From positions 1-64,000 of the forward strand of contig OMWE01000010.1 of assembly GCA_900314685.1 (NCBI GenBank): a stretch of DNA of 64,000 bases, given 5' to 3'. A program made the position numbers and the translations under genes. The DNA is from an uncultured Actinomycetes bacterium (GTDB taxonomy: Bacteria > Actinomycetota > Coriobacteriia > Coriobacteriales > Atopobiaceae). The notes under the pieces were generated by a model. It did no database searches, had not been told where the DNA came from, and worked only from the letters and a program-made list of their open reading frames with translations. Positions 44,017 through 51,908 of this stretch are shown one piece after another (position 1 is the first letter of the stretch; every line of letters begins with the position of its first letter).

Positions 44017-44282
44017 ATGAAAAGACAACGCTTTGATGACTTCAGGCGAGCGGTCCTTTCGAGTCAAAGGTCGGCTCCCCACGCATGATTCTCAAGGAAG
44101 CCTACGCCTTCCATATGATTGACGATGAGCAGGGTTGGCTTGACGCCCTACAGGCGCGTAATGAAGCTGCCCCTTCCTACAACGAGGAAACGGCGCTCGC
44201 CATTGTCAGGGAAACAAGGAAGACCTACCTGGCGCTTTTCGATACGCTCGAAGCTGAGCTTTCCGCAAACTGGTACGAATAG
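44017..44282 (+). pseudogene. HEPN-domain (HI0074-like) partner, internally deleted and frameshifted
   Basis: ATG 44017 gives MKRQRFDDFRRAVLS, the normal start of these proteins, but the frame stops after 23 codons. A second frame (from about 44067: KVGSPRMILKEAYAFHMIDDEQGW) supplies the C-terminal half and ends with LFDTLEAEL. The expected middle, with the helix that carries the R-x4-6-H RNase motif, is missing (perhaps 50 residues). The gene is therefore inactive, leaving an orphan nucleotidyltransferase. Confidence 0.75.
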
Positions 44283-44328
44283 GAGACGCAGACCGCGGGG
44301 GTCTTCTTATGGTGGGGTGTGGGTGGGG

Positions 44329-44405
44329 TGTGTCACTCCCCCGTCCCCTGTTACGCTCGGCAACGTGTCAACCCCCCGTCCCCTGTCACCGTCCCCTGTC
44401 ACGCG
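44329..44405. repeat. REP-like palindromic repeats, 2 copies and a partial
   Basis: Copies at about 44329-44356 and 44364-44390, plus a truncated right end at 44390-44405, lie between the HEPN remnant and the DUF3021 gene, both of which end here. Confidence 0.8.
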
Positions 44406-44840
44406 TCATCGTGCCTGGAATCTGGCCAGATCGTCCGTCATTTTCCTGGCGGCATGGCGATCGGAGAGGTACGTGCACGCGCAGGCGGCGACATAGACCA
44501 CGGCCACCGTGGCCACGAGGCTGACAGCGACATCCGCACGGTCCGAGGGAATCGCGGGGCTCGCGAACGCGACCGCCAGGACCCCCGTCTCTATGAGCGC
44601 AAACTGCACGACCTTCCGACCGACGTAGGCACGGCGCGACAGCTCCTCGCCCGACACCATCACCAGCTCGGGCACCGCACCCACCAGCGCAAAGACCAGA
44701 GGGGAAAGGAACACGTCGTACGAGAACGTCGCGCCTGCGTCGAACGTCTCACCCAGCACCAGGATCGCCACCGTGATGAGCGTCACCAGGATGCAGTATG
44801 TCCGCGCCACTTGGTACAGCGCCTCTCTCAGGCTCATCAC
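44406..44840 (-). CDS. DUF3021-like four-helix membrane protein
   Basis: A 144-residue protein with four hydrophobic helices (TYCILVTLITVAILVLGE, FSYDVFLSPLVFALVGAVPE, VVQFALIETGVLAVAFAS, VVYVAACACTYL). Size, topology and its position after a LytTR gene with a four-base overlap fit DUF3021, which is thought to act as a membrane partner that restrains or informs the LytTR regulator. The ATGA overlap at 44837-44840 implies coupled translation. Confidence 0.75.
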   Translation of the reverse strand: MMSLREALYQVARTYCILVTLITVAILVLGETFDAGATFSYDVFLSPLVFALVGAVPELVMVSGEELSRRAYVGRKVVQFALIETGVLAVAFASPAIPSDRADVAVSLVATVAVVYVAACACTYLSDRHAARKMTDDLARFQAR

Positions 44841-45283
44841 AGACTCCCTTCACGCAGCACGCGCTTGAGGTCCGGCGCGTACTTGCGGGACACCATTACC
44901 TGCTCGCCATTGGACATGGCGGCGAGGAAGCGGCCGTTCAGCGCCGGTTTGATGGCGCGCACCTTCATCAGGTTCACGATCGTCGACTTGGAGACGCGTA
45001 GGAACCTCTTGCGCCTCAGGCGCTCCTCGAGCTCGTACAGCGGGCCGCTCGTCTGGTACACGCCCTCCGCGGTGTAGAGGAAGGTGCGCTCGTCCACCGA
45101 CTCGATATACAGCACGTCCACCACCGCGACCTCGGTCTGTCCTTCTTCACTGCGGCCGTAGAGTTTGCCTTGGCGCATGCGCACAAAGTCGGCGATCTCG
45201 CGCACTTCTTCGGTGACCTTGTGACAGCGAATGTCCACAAGCTCGGGCTGGCCCGCCCCCACAGGGGTGATCGACACATCCAT
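44837..45283 (-). CDS. LytTR-family DNA-binding regulator
   Basis: A 148-residue regulator with a short N-terminal region (DIRCHKVTEEVREIADFVR) and a C-terminal LytTR domain (VLYIESVDERTFLYTAEGVYQTSGPLYELEE...FLRVSKSTIVNLMKVRAI...MVSRKYAPDLKRVL). It lacks a receiver domain and pairs with the DUF3021-like gene, as in many Firmicutes. The ATG at 45283 follows GGAGGG. Regulated genes are not evident, though the hydrolase gene upstream on the same strand could be in the same transcript. Confidence 0.9.
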   Translation of the reverse strand: MDVSITPVGAGQPELVDIRCHKVTEEVREIADFVRMRQGKLYGRSEEGQTEVAVVDVLYIESVDERTFLYTAEGVYQTSGPLYELEERLRRKRFLRVSKSTIVNLMKVRAIKPALNGRFLAAMSNGEQVMVSRKYAPDLKRVLREGSL

Positions 45284-45329
45284 CGCTCGCGCCCTCCTCG
45301 CCGGCAGGCGCGACGCGCGCCAGTCGCAG

Positions 45330-46682
45330 CTACTCCAGCTGATCCAGGTCCCCAACACCCTTCAGATAGTAGTCGAAGAAGCTCAGGACGACGCGGTTCA
45401 TCTGCGGGATGAACTCCCGCGAGTCCACGCTCCCCTTGCCCAGCATGCTCGCCAGCACGGGGGACAGCAGCGGCAGGTCGGTGAAGTCCATATGCTCCGT
45501 GCCGGCGTAGGTCAGCGAGCGCGCGTCGGCGGCATGCTCCACCACGTACTGGTTCACGTACTCGGTGCCGTCGGGATTGCCCTCCGTGTACTGCCTGCCG
45601 TGGCGCTCGTTGTTGAGCGCCAGCAGGGGGACGGGGAAGGGATCGCTCGCGAAGACCTGCGTGCCGCCCTGCATCTGCACCTCGCCCAGCATGGTCCCGT
45701 CGAGATCGATGACCGCGTCGATGTCGTCGCGCTGACGTGCCACGTCCATTGCGGCCGCACCGCCGATGGAGTGGCCCATGGTGCCGATCTTGCTCGCGTC
45801 CACCATGCCCAGGGCCCGCAGCACCGCCGCGCGGTCGGCGTCCGTCGCCACGTACCATGCGTCGTCCAGCTCGCCGCTCGCGCTGGCGGCCTCGATGGTA
45901 TCGATTGCAAAATTCATGTCGGCATCGCGCACGGACATCCACTCCTGCTCGAGCTCGTCCTCAGGCTTGGACGCGGCCTCCCCGTTCTGCAGGCTCACGG
46001 CATCCTGCATGAACTGCGGGTCCACGGTGATCAGCTGGCCGGCGGTGTCGTGCGTGAAGAGCGCGTAGTAGGGATTCTCGATGCTCGCCACCACGTAGCC
46101 ATTGCTCGCGAGCTCGGCGTAGGTGGAGTAGTTGCTCTCCCAGTAGCCGAAGGAGCCGTGGTCAAAGACGATCAGCGGATACGAGCCCTCCGCATCGGGA
46201 TAGAGGAAGTGGACCGGCACCTCGCGGGCGGAGCCGTCCGTCTCGTGGGTCTCCCGACGGCTCTCGTCCACCAGGATCGCGCTGGCCTCCTTGACCTGAT
46301 AGGAGCCCGTGGTGGGCAGGCCCTTGTAGCCGGTGAAGACCAACGCGGGCACCAGCGCGACCGCAAAGGCGAGCACGCTCGCGACGATGCCCCCGACCAG
46401 GGCGCCCGTCTTGCGCGCGCCGGACACTCTGTTGCGGCGCAGCGCGTAGGCCGCCACCGCCCAAACCAGCAGCAGCGCGGTCACCGCGACCAGCGCCGAG
46501 AAACGCCACTGCATGCCCCACGCCGGCAGCAGACGCGCGGCCAGGGCGATCGCGAACTCCACCGCGCGCAGCACGATACGGGCGCGCAGCCATGTCTTCT
46601 TGTCTGCCCCGTTCTTCTTGACCCATCCTGCAAAGACGATCTCTGCGACTACCAGCGCCACAATCACTACCGCAAACTCCAT
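45330..46682 (-). CDS. Membrane-anchored alpha/beta hydrolase (PAF acetylhydrolase-like)
   Basis: A 450-residue protein. Its first 115 residues hold about four helices, then a hydrolase domain outside or at the membrane. The nucleophile elbow is GTMGHSIGGAAAMD near residue 310, the acidic residue follows in AVIDLDGTM, and the His is probably in TEHMDFTD. The layout (HFLYPDAEGSYPLIVFDHGSFG, SNGYVVASIENPYY) is that of the platelet-activating-factor acetylhydrolase/dienelactone-like esterases. Substrate is unknown. The ATG at 46682 follows AAAGG at a distance. Confidence 0.82.
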   Translation of the reverse strand: MEFAVVIVALVVAEIVFAGWVKKNGADKKTWLRARIVLRAVEFAIALAARLLPAWGMQWRFSALVAVTALLLVWAVAAYALRRNRVSGARKTGALVGGIVASVLAFAVALVPALVFTGYKGLPTTGSYQVKEASAILVDESRRETHETDGSAREVPVHFLYPDAEGSYPLIVFDHGSFGYWESNYSTYAELASNGYVVASIENPYYALFTHDTAGQLITVDPQFMQDAVSLQNGEAASKPEDELEQEWMSVRDADMNFAIDTIEAASASGELDDAWYVATDADRAAVLRALGMVDASKIGTMGHSIGGAAAMDVARQRDDIDAVIDLDGTMLGEVQMQGGTQVFASDPFPVPLLALNNERHGRQYTEGNPDGTEYVNQYVVEHAADARSLTYAGTEHMDFTDLPLLSPVLASMLGKGSVDSREFIPQMNRVVLSFFDYYLKGVGDLDQLE

Positions 46683-46818
46683 GGCAACCACCTTTCCTCT
46701 GTGGCTCCATGTATACGCCCGCGGCACCGTACTGTCCCGCTCATACGCGGCAAGATGCACCTCGCGGGGGCAAGATGCATTCACGCGAGGGTGACAGGGT
46801 ACATGCGAGGGTGACATC

Positions 46819-46890
46819 GCGTGACAGGGGGCGGGGGACTGTCACCTGTCACGCTCGGCAGCGTGTCACTCCCCCGTCCCCTGTCACGCG
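46819..46890. repeat. REP-like palindromic repeats, 2 copies in opposite orientation
   Basis: Copy 1 (46819-46845, G-rich strand forward) and copy 2 (46861-46890, C-rich strand forward) are inverted with respect to each other. Copy 2 carries the TGA stop of the TetM-like gene at 46884-46886. Confidence 0.85.
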
Positions 46891-48950
46891 CCGAAGAAGG
46901 ACGCGTCGGCGGGACGCCAGGCGGTAAGACGAGCGGGGTCGTAGCCGCAGTGGGCGTGCGCAGGCACGTCTTGCCAGCCCACGTTGTAGCCGGCGCCATG
47001 CGCGCAGAAGACGCTGTCGGGCGTGTTGGGCAGGTCGGCCACGGGGTCGTAGGCGGCGCGCTCGATGACCGCGGCCGCATCGTGGCAGGGCGCGTAGCTG
47101 TCGAAACGCAGGGCCAGGCTCCCCTGCCCGTGCGTGTAGGCGGCGAGCGCGACCGCGTAATCCCCCACCTCGCTCGCCGGCACCGTGCCCTCGAGGCGCA
47201 GGCGGTCGGCGCCGGCCGCGGCAGGCGGGTCGAAGGTCGCGGACATCTGCTGCAGGTCAGCCATGGCACGGCCGATGCAGTCCGCCGGCACGGTCAGCGC
47301 GAAATGATAGAGCGGCTCCAGCAGCACGGCCTGACCCTGCGCCCGCGCTTGCATGAGGCCCTGGCGGATGGCCCGGTAGACCGCCTGGCGGAAGTCGCCG
47401 CCCTCCGTGTGCTTGAGGTGCGCGCGGCCCGCCACCAGCGTGATGCGCACGTCCGTAATCGGCGCGCCGGTCAGCACGCCGCGGTGCGCGCGCTCCATGG
47501 CGTTGGTCAGGGCCAGGCGCTGCCAATTGAGGTCCAGGTCGTCCACGTGGCAGCGGCTGCCGAAGACCACGCCGCTCCCCGCGGGCAGGGGTTCCAGCAG
47601 GAACTGGGCCTCGGCGTAATGGCGCAGCGGCTCGAAATGGCCGATGCCCAGGACGGGCGCGGTGATGGTCTCGCGATAGAGGATGCCGCCCGGCCCGAAC
47701 CCCACCCCCAGGCCGAAACGGTCGCGCAGCGTGGCCTGCAGCGCCTCCAGCTGCACCGTGCCCATGAGGCTCACGCGCAGTTCCTGCAGCTCCTCGTCCC
47801 AGGTCACGCCCAGCTGCGGATCCTCGTCGGTGAGTTCCCACAGGGCGGCGTGGACCTTGTGCACGTCTTCGCCCTCAAGAAGAACCTTGCTGGAGAGGAC
47901 CGGCGCGATCACGGGGCGGGGCGGTTCTTCTTCCGCGCCGAGCGCGCAGCCCACCTGGGCGTGCGCGAGACCCGTGACGGCCACGACCTGGCCGGCCCGC
48001 GCGGCATCCGTCGTGGCAAACCGCCCGCCCGTGTAGATGCGCAGCTGGTTGGCCTTCTCTGTCCAGGCCTGCAGCGTCCCGTGGCCGAGCGCGACTATGC
48101 CCGCGCCAGCGCCTGCGACCGCGCCTGCCCCAGCTCCCACGGCAAGCCCCGACGGCACCGCCACCTCCAGCGCCTGACGGGCGTGCAGCTCCCCGCCCGT
48201 CACCTTGAGCCAGGCCAGGCGGTTGCCCTGCTCGTCGTGCGAGATCTTGAAGACACGCGCGCCGAATGCCGCCGGCCAGTCCCGCTCGACCGAGAGGGCT
48301 GCCAGACCGTCGAGCAGCTCGTCGATGCCCTCGAGCTTGAGGGCCGAGCCAAAGAAGCACGGGAAGACGCACCGCTCCGCCACCAGCCGCCGCAGTGTCT
48401 CGCGCGAGAGCTCGCCTGTCTCCAGGTACTCGTCGAGCGCCCTCTCGTCGGTCATAGCGCAGGCCTCGACGGGCGCGCCGGCGGAGAAGTCCAGGCAGCC
48501 GGCGTCCAGGCGCTCGGCCAGCTGCGCGCAGAGCTCCTCCCGCGTGGCTTCGGCGCGGTCCGTCTTGTTCACAAAGATGAAGGTGGGCACGCGGTAGCGC
48601 GCGAGCAGGTCCCACAGGGTCTCGGTGTGGCTCTGCACGCCGCTCGTCCCGTCGATCACCAGCAGGGCATAGTCCAGCACCTGCATGGTGCGCTCTGCTT
48701 CGGCGGAGAAATCGACGTGGCCGGGGGTGTCCAGCAGGGTGAAGGAGGTGTCGCCGTGCTGGATCACGGCTTCCTTGGCGTAGATGGTGATGCCGCGCTG
48801 GCGCTCCAGCGCGCTGTAGTCCAGCGTCGAGTCGCCGTGGTCGACGCGCCCCAGCTTGCGCACCACGCCCGTGCGGTAGAGCAGGGCCTCGCTCAGGGTG
48901 GTCTTGCCGGCGTCCACGTGCGCCACTATGCCCAGTACCAGGTGTCTCAT
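46884..48950 (-). CDS. TetM/EF-G-like ribosomal-protection GTPase
   Basis: A 688-residue translational GTPase. G1 is AHVDAGKTT near residue 10, switch I STLDYSALERQRGITI, G3 DTPGHVDF and G4 VNKTDRA. The switch I and DTPGH arrangement and domains III-V are those of TetM/TetO/TetW-type proteins, which release tetracycline from the ribosome. It is distant from the classical transferable determinants, so resistance is possible but not proven. A Gly/Ala/Val-rich insert (about residues 275-290) is unusual. ATG 48950 has no Shine-Dalgarno sequence, but TATAAT lies seven bases before it. Confidence 0.85.
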   Translation of the reverse strand: MRHLVLGIVAHVDAGKTTLSEALLYRTGVVRKLGRVDHGDSTLDYSALERQRGITIYAKEAVIQHGDTSFTLLDTPGHVDFSAEAERTMQVLDYALLVIDGTSGVQSHTETLWDLLARYRVPTFIFVNKTDRAEATREELCAQLAERLDAGCLDFSAGAPVEACAMTDERALDEYLETGELSRETLRRLVAERCVFPCFFGSALKLEGIDELLDGLAALSVERDWPAAFGARVFKISHDEQGNRLAWLKVTGGELHARQALEVAVPSGLAVGAGAGAVAGAGAGIVALGHGTLQAWTEKANQLRIYTGGRFATTDAARAGQVVAVTGLAHAQVGCALGAEEEPPRPVIAPVLSSKVLLEGEDVHKVHAALWELTDEDPQLGVTWDEELQELRVSLMGTVQLEALQATLRDRFGLGVGFGPGGILYRETITAPVLGIGHFEPLRHYAEAQFLLEPLPAGSGVVFGSRCHVDDLDLNWQRLALTNAMERAHRGVLTGAPITDVRITLVAGRAHLKHTEGGDFRQAVYRAIRQGLMQARAQGQAVLLEPLYHFALTVPADCIGRAMADLQQMSATFDPPAAAGADRLRLEGTVPASEVGDYAVALAAYTHGQGSLALRFDSYAPCHDAAAVIERAAYDPVADLPNTPDSVFCAHGAGYNVGWQDVPAHAHCGYDPARLTAWRPADASFFGA

Positions 48951-48982
48951 GCGAGCAATTATACAAGGGGGTTCCGGCAATT

Positions 48983-49041
48983 GCGTGACAGGGGACGGGG
49001 GGCTGTCACGCAGCGTGACAGTCCCCCGTCCCCTGTCACGC
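48983..49041. repeat. REP-like palindromic repeats, inverted pair
   Basis: Copy 1 (48983-49011) has the G-rich strand forward and copy 2 (49013-49041) the C-rich strand forward. Copy 2 provides the TGA stop of the SGNH gene at 49036-49038. The pair lies in the promoter region of the TetM-like gene. Confidence 0.85.
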
Positions 49042-49947
49042 TAGCCGCGCGGCAAGCCACGTCGTCGCCTTGCGGGCGCCGGCGGAGTTGAGGTGCATGC
49101 CGCCGTCGCGGGTGTCCGTCAGCCAGTCGATGCCCACGCCGGCCGACGCCAGGTTGAGGTCGTAGTAGTCGACGCCGTTTTCCTGCGCCCACGCGGAGAC
49201 GGCGCGGTCCTTGGCCGCCGACCACTCCTGGGCGTTGGGCACGCTCACGAGCACGAGCCTCGCTCCGTGCGCGCGGCAGGTCTGTTCCATCTGCCTCAGA
49301 TAGACCTTCGCCATCCTCGTGAGCTCTTTCGTGGACCCGTCGTCGGCCATGTAGTCCCCGCCGGTGTAGGCCTTCACGCGGTCGCTGGGCCGAAAGCCCC
49401 GCTCCGTCGTGGGCATCTCGGCGGGGGCAAAAAGGGAGCCGCTCAGCAGCTTCTTCCAATTGGTGTGGTACCTCAGCACCGGTATCAGCTGCTCGGCGCG
49501 GGTCCTCACGTCCCGCGTGACGCTCGTGTCGCGGTACAGGTTGTTGACCTCGTACACCACGACCTTGGGACTCTGGTACCTGAACATATCCTCTACGAGT
49601 TCCACGGACTCGACCGACTTCTGGATGGGACACGACGCGTTGAAGCTGCTCATGCCCGTCTTCTCCTCGAACACCTGAGGCGAGATCGCGCCCTGCGCGC
49701 TGGAGTCCCCGACAAAGAAGGCGTCGATCGTATCCGCAGGCAGGAGGGCGTACCCGCGGACGGCGGGGTACTGCTCCCCCAGCGTCACGGTGGGCGTGCG
49801 CGGCGAGAGGAGCACGGAGAGCCCCGCGAGCACCCCGGCCAGCACGAGAAGAAAAACGGTGCCGTGGATGAGTCGACGCACATGCGGGCGGCCACCGCGT
49901 ACGCCGCCCATCCCCGCGCCGGTATCCGTTGTCACATGAGTTTCCAT
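49036..49947 (-). CDS. DltD-like SGNH-hydrolase-fold protein of the dlt-like cluster
   Basis: A 303-residue protein with one N-terminal helix (about residues 27-48) and an extracytoplasmic SGNH-like domain. The GDSxxxG block is FVGDSSAQGAISP near residue 82, an Asn-containing block is VVYEVNNLYRD, and a His/Asp near the end is DGGMHLNSAG. It follows the MBOAT gene, as DltD does in dlt operons, where it transfers D-alanine to teichoic acid. It is shorter than Firmicutes DltD (about 400), so it may be a functional analogue. The stop TGA lies in a REP element. Confidence 0.75.
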   Translation of the reverse strand: METHVTTDTGAGMGGVRGGRPHVRRLIHGTVFLLVLAGVLAGLSVLLSPRTPTVTLGEQYPAVRGYALLPADTIDAFFVGDSSAQGAISPQVFEEKTGMSSFNASCPIQKSVESVELVEDMFRYQSPKVVVYEVNNLYRDTSVTRDVRTRAEQLIPVLRYHTNWKKLLSGSLFAPAEMPTTERGFRPSDRVKAYTGGDYMADDGSTKELTRMAKVYLRQMEQTCRAHGARLVLVSVPNAQEWSAAKDRAVSAWAQENGVDYYDLNLASAGVGIDWLTDTRDGGMHLNSAGARKATTWLAARLA

Positions 49948-50010
49948 AGCACACTTCCCAAAGGACGATACGTCCGCGTCTCGGTCGGGGGCCCGGCCGT
50001 GGCCCGGCCG

Positions 50011-51630
50011 CTAGAACTTCGCGTAGATCGAGGGCACCGGCACGTAGCCGACCCCATACGCGCCAAAGACGATCGCACAGGCCAGGAGGGCAAAGCCCGA
50101 GGCCCAGCAGACGGCGGTGCCGTGCCCCAGCAGGAGCGGGCGGAAGGCCACCCCGCGCTCATGGGCCACATCCACGGCCAGCATGAGGGCTGCAAAGACC
50201 GCGACCACCAGCAGGTCGTACCGATCGGCGCCGTGGGCAAAGACAGAGCCGCTGGTCAGGGGCTCCGTACCCGGCCACACCCAGACCGACCTCAGCATGG
50301 CCCGGAAAGCCCCCAGCGTGTCGGCGCGGAAGAGCATCATGCCGACGCACACGAGCACCAGCGTCCGCGCGAGCGAGACCGTACGGGCGAAGCGCCCCCC
50401 GCGGTCGATGCCGCTCCAGGCAAAGAAGGACCTGATGGCAGGCTCCAACAATGTGCCGACCATCACGATGCAGAAGTAGTAGAGGCCGTATGCCAGGTAC
50501 TTCCAGGCGGCCCCGTGCCAGATGCCGGTGGCGGACCAGACGGCGAGCAGGGCCAGCGTGGCGGGGATCAGCTGCGACGCGCGGCCTGAGAAACGCCGGC
50601 GCGCCCAGACGGACAGCCGCCGCGTGGCACCCGAGAGCGACACGGGGTAAAAGACATAGTCGCGCAGCCAGCTGCCCAGCGACATGTGCCAGCGCCGCCA
50701 GAACTCGTTCACGCTCCGCGAGAAGAAGGGCTGCTCGAAATTACGCGCCAGCGTCACGCCGAAGAGCTCGGAGCTGCCGCGGGCGATGTCGACCACGCCG
50801 GAGAAGTCGGCGTAGAGCTGCAGCGTGTAGAGCACGGCCGCGAGCACCACCATCAGGCCGCTGTAGCTCGCGTGATGGTCGTAGAGCTCGTTCACGAGCG
50901 GCGCCAGGCGGTCGGCGACCACGATCTTCTTCACAAGGCCCCAAAGGATGAGCTGCACGCCGTAGGCGCGTCGCTCACCGCGCGCCGGCTCGCCCGCCCG
51001 CAGCTGACCGGCGAGCTGGTCGAAGCGTCCGATGGGGCCCTCGGTCAGCGCGGGGAAATAGGCCACGAAGAGCGCCACCGTGCCCAGGCTGCGGCACGCG
51101 GCGTACTTGCCCCGGTAGACGTCCACCACGTAGCTGACGGCGGCGAGCGTGTAGAAGGAGATCCCGAGCGGCAGCGCCATGGCCTCGGGCACGGCGAGGG
51201 GCGCACCGACGCCGAGAGCGCCCGCCGCCCCGTCGATCGCGCTGATAAGGAAAGCGCCGTACTTGACCACGACCAATGTGCCCAACAGGATGCACACGCC
51301 AGCCGCGCAGGCCGCCTTCATGCGGCGCTTCGTGAGCGCCTTGCGGGCCTTGCGCTCCCCGCGCGTCTCGCCCGGCTGCCTGCCCTTCTTCCCCTTGTCC
51401 CGCGCACGGTCCACCAGCAGGGCGGACGCCCAGGCGACGAACGCCGCGGCGAGCACGTAGGCCACGAGCCACCGCGAGACGAGCCAGCAAAAGGCGCAGC
51501 TCGCCGCGAGCAGCACCGCCCAGCGGTGCCGCTTGGGCACCGCGACGTAGACCACGTACAGGAGCGGGAGGAAGAAGAGCAGGTAGATCCAGGACGAGAG
51601 GGCCGTGTCGTCCCAACGCGTGAACTTCAT
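50011..51630 (-). CDS. dltB: MBOAT-family acyltransferase, DltB-like
   Basis: A 539-residue polytopic membrane O-acyltransferase. The active-site helix reads VNEFWRRWHMSLGSWLRDY, with the catalytic His near residue 330. LPLGISFYTLAAVSYVVDVYRG and EGPIGRFDQ are typical DltB/AlgI motifs. In dlt operons DltB moves the acyl group from the carrier protein across the membrane. It starts seven bases after the carrier-protein stop. An unusual Lys/Arg-rich loop (about 75-105, KGKKGRQPGETRGERKARKA) lies between early helices. AlgI-like acetylation is the alternative. Confidence 0.88.
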   Translation of the reverse strand: MKFTRWDDTALSSWIYLLFFLPLLYVVYVAVPKRHRWAVLLAASCAFCWLVSRWLVAYVLAAAFVAWASALLVDRARDKGKKGRQPGETRGERKARKALTKRRMKAACAAGVCILLGTLVVVKYGAFLISAIDGAAGALGVGAPLAVPEAMALPLGISFYTLAAVSYVVDVYRGKYAACRSLGTVALFVAYFPALTEGPIGRFDQLAGQLRAGEPARGERRAYGVQLILWGLVKKIVVADRLAPLVNELYDHHASYSGLMVVLAAVLYTLQLYADFSGVVDIARGSSELFGVTLARNFEQPFFSRSVNEFWRRWHMSLGSWLRDYVFYPVSLSGATRRLSVWARRRFSGRASQLIPATLALLAVWSATGIWHGAAWKYLAYGLYYFCIVMVGTLLEPAIRSFFAWSGIDRGGRFARTVSLARTLVLVCVGMMLFRADTLGAFRAMLRSVWVWPGTEPLTSGSVFAHGADRYDLLVVAVFAALMLAVDVAHERGVAFRPLLLGHGTAVCWASGFALLACAIVFGAYGVGYVPVPSIYAKF

Positions 51631-51637
51631 GGGAGGG

Positions 51638-51889
51638 CTACTCCTCCATCAGCCGGTCGACGAGGGCGGCGATAGCGGCGACCGAGGCGAAGTTCTCGGG
51701 CACCATGTCCAGCGGCGACAGGCTGATGTCAAACTCGTCCTCCAGGAGGCTGACCAGCTGGATCGACGCCATCGAGTCGAGCGCGCCGGACCCGACGAGG
51801 TCGCCCGCCTCGAGGTCCACGTCGGGGAAGTTGTCCTGCAGCAGCTCGCGGACGGTGTTTTGGGTTTCGGTGTTTTCGGTTGTAGCCAT
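51638..51889 (-). CDS. dltC: Acyl/D-alanyl carrier protein, DltC-like
   Basis: An 83-residue carrier protein. The phosphopantetheine attachment site is the Ser in GSGALDSMASIQLV near residue 45, and the acidic helices DEFDISLSPLD and VAAIAALVDRLMEE follow. It sits between the adenylation enzyme and the MBOAT gene, so it should carry the amino-acyl group. ATG 51889 lies after AAAGGAAAG; a 13-residue longer frame is not supported. Confidence 0.9.
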   Translation of the reverse strand: MATTENTETQNTVRELLQDNFPDVDLEAGDLVGSGALDSMASIQLVSLLEDEFDISLSPLDMVPENFASVAAIAALVDRLMEE

Positions 51890-51908
51890 GATGGTCTTCC
51901 TTTCTTTC

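Noticed and set aside
46821-49091. A 756-codon plus-strand frame
   Set aside because: It is antisense to the TetM-like GTPase, has no family motif and starts inside REP repeats.
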